Source: Massilia sp. Mn16-1_5
GTDB taxonomy: Bacteria > Pseudomonadota > Gammaproteobacteria > Burkholderiales > Burkholderiaceae_D
DNA length: 64,000 nucleotides
Assembly: GCF_004798585.1 (NCBI RefSeq)
Contig: NZ_PPXQ01000009.1
Location: forward strand, 186,001-250,000
Direction of reading: 5' to 3'
A program made the position numbers and the translations under genes. Within the stretch, counting starts at the first letter, position 1; every line of letters starts with the position of its first letter. Below, in pieces: positions 58,717 to 64,000 of this stretch. The notes below the pieces were generated by a model. It did no database searches. It saw only the letters and a program-made list of their open reading frames with translations, and was not told the origin of the DNA.

Positions 58717-59523
58717 TTGCCCGGACCCGAATTGAATCCATCCCGCCCCGCGCGTCTGGCGCGCGCCAAGTTCGCCTTGCCGAGTTTTGTCACCCTGCTG
58801 TCGATCGCCTGCGGTTTCGGCAGCATCGTCATCTCGGTCGACAATGCCCAGGTCGGCGCGCCGGGTGACTTCCGCCTGGCGGCCATCCTGCTGGTGCTGG
58901 CCGGCGTGTTCGACGCCCTCGACGGCTTCGTTGCCCGCGCCACCAACACCCAGTCCGACTTCGGCGTGCAGCTCGATTCCATCGCCGACGTCATGAATTT
59001 CGGCTGTGCTCCCGGTTTGCTGCTGTACTGCTACGGCTTTGCCCAGATGAGCGCCGCGCATCCGACCATCGTGCGCATGGGCGGCCTCGCCTGTTTCATC
59101 TTCGTTGCCTGCGGCGCCCTGCGCCTGGCCCGTTTCAACATCTCGGTCGGACGCACCGACCCGCGCTACTTCGTCGGCATGCCGATCACGGCCGGTGCCG
59201 CCTGCGTGGCCTCGGTGGTGGTCGCCTGGCCCGATCCGGTAGTCAACAATACCCAGGCGTTCGCGGTGATGGCGCTGATGGTGGCGGTCGGCACCCTGAT
59301 GGTCTCGACCGTACGCTTTCCTAGCAGCAAGCAACGCCTGAGCAAAGGCATCATAGGCGTGATTCTCGTTGCCGTTCTGCTCCTCGTCATACTGCAGACG
59401 CGCTTCTTCGTGCTGTTCTTCCTGTTATACATCTGCGCAACGCTGCTGCTGAACATTGCCTGGCGCAGCGGCTGGCGCGGCGTGGCGCCGCCGGTCGTGT
59501 ACGCCGACGAGGAAGAGGTCTAA
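58717..59523 (+). CDS. pssA: CDP-diacylglycerol-serine O-phosphatidyltransferase
   Basis: A 268-residue CDP-alcohol phosphotransferase in the inner membrane. The signature DALDGFVARATNTQSDFGVQLDS-type D-G-x2-A-R-x8-G-x3-D-x3-D is intact (given in parts: DALDGFVARA and GVQLDSIAD), and there are about 7 hydrophobic segments. The start is ambiguous: only TTG codons (58717, 58732) precede the conserved region, no ATG. It makes phosphatidylserine, the precursor of phosphatidylethanolamine. Convergent with the CsoR gene by 4 bases. Confidence 0.92.
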   Translation: MPGPELNPSRPARLARAKFALPSFVTLLSIACGFGSIVISVDNAQVGAPGDFRLAAILLVLAGVFDALDGFVARATNTQSDFGVQLDSIADVMNFGCAPGLLLYCYGFAQMSAAHPTIVRMGGLACFIFVACGALRLARFNISVGRTDPRYFVGMPITAGAACVASVVVAWPDPVVNNTQAFAVMALMVAVGTLMVSTVRFPSSKQRLSKGIIGVILVAVLLLVILQTRFFVLFFLLYICATLLLNIAWRSGWRGVAPPVVYADEEEV

Positions 59524-59828
59524 GCGAATTTATCGAGCAGCGCGGCAAGGCGCGCTGCGACGGCGCGTGCGTCGTCGAGATCGGCGGCGCCTTCGCTGTG
59601 GGTCACGACTGTCGCTGTAAGCAATTGCACAAACGAGCGGTCGAGCGCCTTGCGCGCCGCCGCCATCTGTTGCGCCACCGCCTCGCAATCGGCCGGCTCG
59701 GCCGCGAGGGCGATCAGTTTCTGTACCCCGCGCAACTGACCCTCGATCCGGGCCAGGCGGTTCAACAAATCCTTCTTTTGCTGCGCCGTCAGCGCGCTGC
59801 CCTCGACGATTTTCAGTGGCTCGGCCAT
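59520..59828 (-). CDS. CsoR/RcnR/FrmR family repressor (DUF156)
   Basis: A 102-residue all-helical protein. LNRLARIEGQLRGVQKLI is the family N-helix. Cys48 (ADCEAV) is conserved; the His following in FrmR-type (H-C pairs) is not at its usual place, and a His at about 77 (VVTHSE) may serve. Could sense formaldehyde, metal or sulfide; unclear. It lies 4 bases after the AKR stop and so in the same leftward transcript as the aldo/keto reductase. Confidence 0.8.
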   Translation of the reverse strand: MAEPLKIVEGSALTAQQKKDLLNRLARIEGQLRGVQKLIALAAEPADCEAVAQQMAAARKALDRSFVQLLTATVVTHSEGAADLDDARAVAARLAALLDKFA

Positions 59829-59832
59829 GGCG

Positions 59833-60744
59833 TCAGGCGACCTCGTGCCCGCGCGCCGCGCGCAGGATCGCGAACCAGTCGCTGCGCTCGAGCGTGAAGC
59901 CGGTGGCGCTGACGGCCGCGGCGATCGAGGCGATCTTGCCGCTGCCGGTGAGCGGCATCGGCCGGCTCGGCAGCGCCATGATCCAGGCGAACACGATGCT
60001 CGCGAAGGACTGGTTCAAGCGGTCTGCCACGTCCTGGATCACGGCACGCAAGTTGGCACCGTGCGCATCCTGCGTGCTGAACAGGCGCCCGCCGCCCAGC
60101 GGCGACCAGATCATCGGCGCGATACCCAGGTCTTGCAGGCCGTCGAAGGTCTCGTCGAACATCGGCGCCGTGAACAGGGGAGAGAATTCGACCTGGTTCG
60201 TTGCCAGCGGCACGCGCCGGTTGAGCGACTCGAACTGGTGGCGCGTGAAATTCGACACCCCGACGTGGCGCACCTTGCCCGCCTTTTGCAGGCGCGTAAA
60301 GGCTTCGGCGACCTCGTCGAAATTCATCAAGGGGTCAGGGCGGTGGATCAGCAGCAGGTCGAGGTAATCCGTGTTCAGCTGGCGCAGCGATGCCTCGCAG
60401 GAGGCGACGATGTGCTCCAGGCTGGTGTCGTAATGCTGGATCGTGTGCGCCGGGCGCGCCGGGGACACGAGTTTGATGCCGCACTTGCTGACGAGCTCCA
60501 TGCGCCCGCGCAGGGAGGGCTGCGCACGCAGCGCCTCGCCGAACAGGCCTTCGACGCCGTAGTTGCCGTAGATGTCGGCGTGATCGAAACTGGTCACGCC
60601 CAGCGCCAAGCACTCCTCGATGAAGGCGATCCTCTGCTGCACCGACATGTCCCACTCGCCCATTCTCCACATGCCGGCGATCACGCGCGACAGTTCGAGG
60701 CCGTCGGGGCGGGTCAAAGTGCGGGGGCAAAGGGCAGAGGTCAT
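59833..60744 (-). CDS. Aldo/keto reductase, YdhF-like
   Basis: A 303-residue NADPH-dependent oxidoreductase. The catalytic tetrad is Asp54, Tyr59, Lys87 and His134 (SFDHADIYG, LVSKCG and LLIHRPDP). The NADPH loop is in PLGGGRLF and TGSGKIASI. The fold and length match the AKR11/YdhF group. A palindrome-rich promoter region is upstream and a CsoR-type repressor follows. Substrate unknown; may be aldehyde detoxification. Confidence 0.88.
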   Translation of the reverse strand: MTSALCPRTLTRPDGLELSRVIAGMWRMGEWDMSVQQRIAFIEECLALGVTSFDHADIYGNYGVEGLFGEALRAQPSLRGRMELVSKCGIKLVSPARPAHTIQHYDTSLEHIVASCEASLRQLNTDYLDLLLIHRPDPLMNFDEVAEAFTRLQKAGKVRHVGVSNFTRHQFESLNRRVPLATNQVEFSPLFTAPMFDETFDGLQDLGIAPMIWSPLGGGRLFSTQDAHGANLRAVIQDVADRLNQSFASIVFAWIMALPSRPMPLTGSGKIASIAAAVSATGFTLERSDWFAILRAARGHEVA

Positions 60745-60750
60745 ATGCGG

Positions 60751-60776
60751 CTTTCTTGCTTGAAAAAGTAAGAAAG
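60751..60776. promoter_or_regulatory. Inverted repeat in the aldo/keto reductase leader
   Basis: CTTTCTTGCTT (60751-60761) and AAGTAAGAAAG (60766-60776) match in 10 of 11 bases around GAAA. It lies just after the TATAAT and before the start codon, so it may be an operator. Its form is similar to HxlR-type sites but no such regulator is present here. Confidence 0.45.
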
Positions 60777-60777
60777 C

Positions 60778-60783
60778 ATTATA
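60778..60783 (-). promoter_or_regulatory. -10 element for the aldo/keto reductase
   Basis: A perfect TATAAT on the minus strand, 34 bases before the start codon. The expected -35 is weak, so an activator may be needed. Confidence 0.6.
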
Positions 60784-60805
60784 GCGGCGACAGCGTCAAT
60801 CCAGA

Positions 60806-60824
60806 TTGCACCAATATGGTGCAA
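60806..60824. promoter_or_regulatory. NtrC-type palindrome upstream of the aldo/keto reductase
   Basis: TTGCACC (60806-60812), AATAT, GGTGCAA (60818-60824) is a perfect palindrome that includes TGCACCAATATGGTGCA, the NtrC-box consensus. It sits near the -35 of a sigma-70-like promoter, not at the distance of a sigma-54 enhancer. Confidence 0.55.
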
Positions 60825-60862
60825 AAACAAAAATGCCCGCGAGGCGCAAACCTAGCGGGCAT
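60824..60862 (-). terminator. Intrinsic terminator after dacA
   Basis: On the minus strand ATGCCCGC (60855-60862) pairs with GCGGGCAT (60833-60840), followed by a T-rich run (TTTTTGTTTTTG). It ends the dacA transcript 18 bases after the stop. Confidence 0.85.
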
Positions 60863-60880
60863 CGTTTGAAGCGATGACGC

Positions 60881-62026
60881 TTACTTGATCATCAAACGGA
60901 TCGAATCCCAAGCGCGGCCGAAGATGGACGCTTCCTGTACTTCTTCCAGCGCCACAACCGGCAGCACCAGCAGCGGCTTGTTGTCGACCATCATTTTGAG
61001 AGTACCGACGCGGCCATTGCGCGGCAGCGGGGCGACCAGCGGGTCCTTGCGTTCCAGCACTGGTTTCAATTTACCGGCGACGCCCTTCGGTACCGTCACC
61101 AGCACGTCATTGGTGAAGCCGATCTTGACGGTGCCTTGCGAACCTTTCCACACTTCCGGCGTGGCGATTGCCTGGCCCTTCGAGTACAGCTTGACCGTAT
61201 CGAAGTTCTGGAAGCCCCAGTTCAGCAGCTTCTGGCTTTCCTGGGTACGCACGCCATCCGAGCTGGCGCCGGACACGACCGAAATCAGGCGGCGCTCGCC
61301 GCTGTTGCCGTTCGGGCGGCGGGCCGAGGCGATCATGCTGTAGCCCGAGGATTCGGTGTGGCCGGTCTTCATGCCGTCGACCGTCGGATCCAGCCACAGC
61401 AGGCGATTGCGGTTCTGCTGGGTGATCTTGTTATAGGTGAACTGCTTGATCGAGTCGATTTTATAAAACTCGGGGAAGTCGCGGATCACGTTGGTGGCGA
61501 GCGTCGCGAGGTCTTGCGCGGTCGAGTAGTTGTCCGGGCTCGGCAGGCCGTGCGGGTTGGCGAACTTGGTGTTCTTCATGCCCATGCGCTGGGCTTCGCG
61601 GTTCATCAGGACGGCGAAGGTGCCTTCGTCGCCGGCGACGGCTTCGGCCAGGGCGACGGCAGCGTCGTTACCCGACTGGATCATCAGGCCGTGCAGCAGG
61701 TCGCTCACGCTGACCGGGGTGGCCGGGTCGATGAACATCTTCGAGCTGCTCGAATCGACTTTCCAGGCGCGGGTCGAGACGTTGACCATCGTGTTCAGGG
61801 ACAGTTTCTTGTCGCGGATCGCCTGGAAGGTGACATAGGCGGTCATGACCTTGGTGAGCGAAGCCGGCTCGATACGCAGGTTCGGATCCTGGGCCGCAAT
61901 GACCTGGCCGCTGGTGGCGTCGAGCAGCAGCCACGATTTCGCCGCGATCGATGGGGCAGGCACGGTTTGCGCGCTGGCCGACATCATCAGCAGGCTGGCG
62001 GCCACGGCCGCAATCAGTTTTTTCAT
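60881..62026 (-). CDS. dacA: D-alanyl-D-alanine carboxypeptidase (PBP5/6 type)
   Basis: A 381-residue periplasmic serine DD-carboxypeptidase. The signal peptide is MKKLIAAVAASLLMMSASAQ (cleavage near 20). Catalytic motifs: SLTK (56-59, Ser56 nucleophile), SGN (118-120) and KTG (220-222). The C-terminal PBP5 domain (about 270-370) and an amphipathic helix SIFGRAWDSIRLMIK anchor it to the membrane. It trims pentapeptides in peptidoglycan. Confidence 0.97.
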   Translation of the reverse strand: MKKLIAAVAASLLMMSASAQTVPAPSIAAKSWLLLDATSGQVIAAQDPNLRIEPASLTKVMTAYVTFQAIRDKKLSLNTMVNVSTRAWKVDSSSSKMFIDPATPVSVSDLLHGLMIQSGNDAAVALAEAVAGDEGTFAVLMNREAQRMGMKNTKFANPHGLPSPDNYSTAQDLATLATNVIRDFPEFYKIDSIKQFTYNKITQQNRNRLLWLDPTVDGMKTGHTESSGYSMIASARRPNGNSGERRLISVVSGASSDGVRTQESQKLLNWGFQNFDTVKLYSKGQAIATPEVWKGSQGTVKIGFTNDVLVTVPKGVAGKLKPVLERKDPLVAPLPRNGRVGTLKMMVDNKPLLVLPVVALEEVQEASIFGRAWDSIRLMIK

Positions 62027-62125
62027 GGGAGCTAAAGTGAGTCAGTAGGGGTGGTGCGGATGCCGCCGGAGCAAATGAGTGTCAAAAGACTATTGCCCAA
62101 CGGCATGGATTCAAAGAAGTGGTCA

Positions 62126-62156
62126 ATTATAGGCCAGTGACGGGCTCAATTGTCAC
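62126..62156 (-). promoter_or_regulatory. dacA promoter
   Basis: On the minus strand GTGACA (62151-62156, 5 of 6), a 19-base spacer and TATAAT (62126-62131, perfect). Leader of about 93 bases to dacA. It overlaps the 3' end of the hydrolase gene. Confidence 0.55.
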
Positions 62157-62781
62157 GGCGCCACATTTGTACGACAAGATTTTTGATCGGATTGAGGCGT
62201 TTGTGGAAGAAGTGGTCCGCGCCTGGTATCACAATGACAGGAATCTCTTGCGGCCGCGCCCAGTCGAGCACCATCTGCAGGGTGATCGTGTCGTCCAGCT
62301 CGCCGTGGATCAGGATGGTGTCTTCCGGTACATGCGGCAGCGGCCACTTGCCGGCCGCGGTACCGACCAGCACCATGCGCTCGATCGCGTCAGGACGGCC
62401 TTCGTTTTCCAGGCGCGCACGCAACTGGGCCTGGACAAAGGTGCCGAAGGAGAAGCCGGACAGCGCCACCGGCAGGCCCGGATACTGTTCCTGCATGTAT
62501 TCCATCATGAAGGCCATGTCGTCGACCTCGCCGTGGCCGCGGTCATGTTCGCCTTCCGATTGGCCGACGCCGCGGAAGTTGAAGCGCGCCGTGGCGTAGC
62601 CCAGGGTGACGAAGGTGCGCGCCAGCGTCTGCGCCACCTTGTTTTCCATCGTGCCGCCATACAGTGGGTGCGGGTGGGCGACCAGGGCGATGCCGCGCGG
62701 CGCGGCTTCCGGCAGGTCGAGCATGCATTCCATCTTGCCGGCCGGGCCGTCCAACATAAAACGTTTCGAAAACTTGTTCAT
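62146..62781 (-). CDS. Alpha/beta hydrolase
   Basis: A 211-residue serine hydrolase. Oxyanion region AHPHPLYGGTMENKV (35-49), nucleophile Ser111 in GFSFG (109-113), acid Asp163 or Asp164 in HGELDD, and His190 in GADHFF. These are the features of the small dienelactone-hydrolase-like family of about 210 residues common in Burkholderiales. It has no signal peptide. 15 bases after the ferredoxin gene and likely co-transcribed. Confidence 0.87.
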   Translation of the reverse strand: MNKFSKRFMLDGPAGKMECMLDLPEAAPRGIALVAHPHPLYGGTMENKVAQTLARTFVTLGYATARFNFRGVGQSEGEHDRGHGEVDDMAFMMEYMQEQYPGLPVALSGFSFGTFVQAQLRARLENEGRPDAIERMVLVGTAAGKWPLPHVPEDTILIHGELDDTITLQMVLDWARPQEIPVIVIPGADHFFHKRLNPIKNLVVQMWRRDN

Positions 62782-62796
62782 CGTGCGGATTGCTTA

Positions 62797-63123
62797 TCAG
62801 ATTTTCAGGCGTTCGACGACCTGGCCCTTGAGGATATGGGAGTCGATGATGTCGTCGATGTCGCTGGTGTCGACATAGGTGTACCAGGTGCCTTGCGGGT
62901 AGACGACGAGCACCGGGCCCTCTTCGCAGCGTTCCATGCAGCCGGCCTTGTTGATGCGCACCTTGCCCGGCTCGTTCAGGCCAAGCTGCTTGATGCGCTT
63001 TTTCGCGTGCTTCTGCGCGATTTCGGCGCCGGCCTTGCCGCAGCTCTGGCGGCAATTCTCGCCATCGCGCTCGTTCATGCAAAAGAACACGTGGTGTTCG
63101 TAAAATGGTTTGTTGTCGCTCAT
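62797..63123 (-). CDS. Thioredoxin-like [2Fe-2S] ferredoxin
   Basis: A 108-residue ferredoxin of the thioredoxin-like fold. Cluster ligands are expected to be among Cys15, Cys24, Cys28, Cys62 and Cys66 (FFCMNERDGENCRQSC and AGCMERCEEGP). Compared to the NuoE-like C-x11-C and C-x3-C pattern this is typical. It acts as an electron carrier in the cytosol; partner unknown. Confidence 0.93.
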   Translation of the reverse strand: MSDNKPFYEHHVFFCMNERDGENCRQSCGKAGAEIAQKHAKKRIKQLGLNEPGKVRINKAGCMERCEEGPVLVVYPQGTWYTYVDTSDIDDIIDSHILKGQVVERLKI

Positions 63124-63157
63124 GTCGCTCTCGGTCTAGACGTGGCCAGCCGTCATC

Positions 63158-64000
63158 TTAACCGCGATTGAGTTTATGGGACGGCAGCAGGAGGAACCAC
63201 AGGGCGAAAAACGGCCAGAGCAGGGACAGGAACTGGGCCGCGCCGTTAAAGTTCAGGAATTTACCCTGCACCCAACCCTGCAGCGTCAGCGTGAAATAGG
63301 GATTCGCCGGAATCGTGTTCACCACGATCAGGCTCAGCACCAGCGTCACCACGGCAAGGCGGCGCTGCGCCAGTTGCGGCGCAAAGGCGAGACCGGCCAG
63401 CATGATCAGGCCGATCAGGAAGCCGCCCTCGGCCCCGGGCGTCACCCAGACGTAGGCGTTATCCGGACGGAACAGCAGCGAGCTGGCCAGCGTCTTCATG
63501 AGCAGCGCGGCGCCCAGCATCAGGAGCATCAGGGTATAGCGCGGGGCGCCCCGGCGCAGCAGGCACAGCAGGGTCAAGGCGGCGCCGGTCATGCCGCAGG
63601 CGGTGATGATCGTCTCCGACAGCCAGTACTGCTCGACGCTCATCGCCGGCCCCGGACGCAGCATGGCGATCAGGTCGATGTCCTCTTCGAACCAGTCGGA
63701 TAGCCAGCCCGAGATGATGGGCAGCACCTGACCGTGGCCAAATAAAAAACTTTGCGGATAGATCTGGGCCAGCGGCCACAGCGCCAGCAGCACCAGGCCC
63801 TGGCTCGCATGCGGCGCGAACCAGCGCTTACGGAGGCGGTACAGCCGCCCCTGGTCGAGCAGGCCGCGCGCCAGCAGCGGACCGATGCAGGCCCCGATGA
63901 AGGCGCCGGCGGAATTGGTCAGCAAGTCGAGATTCGAGGGCACGCGGCTGGGCAGGAAATTCTGCACCGCCTCCATCGTGCCGGAGACCAGGAAGCCGAG
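63158..64000 (-). CDS. VanZ-like membrane protein (5' end outside window)
   Basis: About 281 residues visible; the frame runs through the right edge and the true start lies beyond it. The N-terminal visible part LGFLVSGTMEAVQNFLPSRVPS and NLDLLTNSAGAFIGA is the VanZ-like signature, with VanZ typical F-L-P-x-R-x-P-S. Six or seven further hydrophobic segments and a C-terminal LLPSHKLNRG. Role unknown; VanZ proteins are linked to teicoplanin resistance and other envelope functions. Confidence 0.82.
   Translation of the reverse strand, partial: LGFLVSGTMEAVQNFLPSRVPSNLDLLTNSAGAFIGACIGPLLARGLLDQGRLYRLRKRWFAPHASQGLVLLALWPLAQIYPQSFLFGHGQVLPIISGWLSDWFEEDIDLIAMLRPGPAMSVEQYWLSETIITACGMTGAALTLLCLLRRGAPRYTLMLLMLGAALLMKTLASSLLFRPDNAYVWVTPGAEGGFLIGLIMLAGLAFAPQLAQRRLAVVTLVLSLIVVNTIPANPYFTLTLQGWVQGKFLNFNGAAQFLSLLWPFFALWFLLLPSHKLNRG

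Noticed and set aside
60806..60824. Sigma-54-dependent promoter next to the NtrC-like box
   Set aside because: No TGGCAC-N5-TTGC element is present between the palindrome and the start codon; TATAAT is found instead.

Overview
The window is high-GC bacterial chromosome carrying the replication-origin gene block. dnaA, dnaN and gyrB run leftward (about 51.2 to 46.0 kb), and rpmH, rnpA, yidD, yidC and mnmE run rightward (51.5 to 55.7 kb). Codon use, DUF4254/GT9 glycan genes, the marR-FUSC-DUF1656-HlyD-OprM efflux operon and paoABC-type genes suggest a betaproteobacterium of the Burkholderiales, most likely an Oxalobacteraceae member close to Massilia. That placement is inferred from gene content; no database search was possible.

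Layout, left half. 0-4.2 kb: end of a glutathione peroxidase and a tightly coupled pair of superfamily-1 helicases. 4.2-9.6 kb: secreted Sel1/LprI-like protein, YbjJ-type MFS transporter, AraC regulator, cytosolic GH2 glycosidase. 9.8-16.8 kb: glycan locus of two convergent operons (DUF4254-GT2-GT9 on +; carbamoyltransferase, dimethylformamidase-like protein and GT9 on -). 17-21 kb: nudC, a membrane protein, folE, an orphan IS402-type transposase N-domain, a PAP2 phosphatase and a small lipoprotein. 21.3-25.1 kb: three-subunit molybdenum aldehyde oxidoreductase. 25.1-30.2 kb: MarR-controlled tripartite efflux operon.

Layout, right half. 30.3-43 kb: mixed housekeeping and signalling genes: HAD phosphatase, AI-2E-type permease with an extra C-terminal domain, hybrid histidine kinase, Rrf2 regulator with a flavoprotein, degenerate-NERD helicase, flavin reductase, diguanylate cyclase, acyltransferase and an Old Yellow Enzyme homologue. 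43.1-44.5 kb: an AT-richer insert with one DUF3578-HNH endonuclease gene, probably acquired restriction or defence. 44.5-46 kb: MFS transporter and a shared terminator. 46-55.7 kb: origin block. 55.7-64 kb: lipoproteins, Hpt protein, pssA, CsoR-type repressor with an aldo/keto reductase, dacA, hydrolase, thioredoxin-like ferredoxin and a truncated VanZ gene.

The most noteworthy items are the carbamoyltransferase/dimethylformamidase-like/GT9 glycan locus, the coupled helicase pair and its degenerate-NERD relative at 36.6 kb, the DUF3578-HNH island, a family of dispersed palindromic repeats sharing GTGG(A/G)C...CCACCCTAC at four intergenic sites, and DnaA boxes overlapping the likely dnaA promoter. 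No rRNA, tRNA, CRISPR array, complete insertion sequence or prophage was found.
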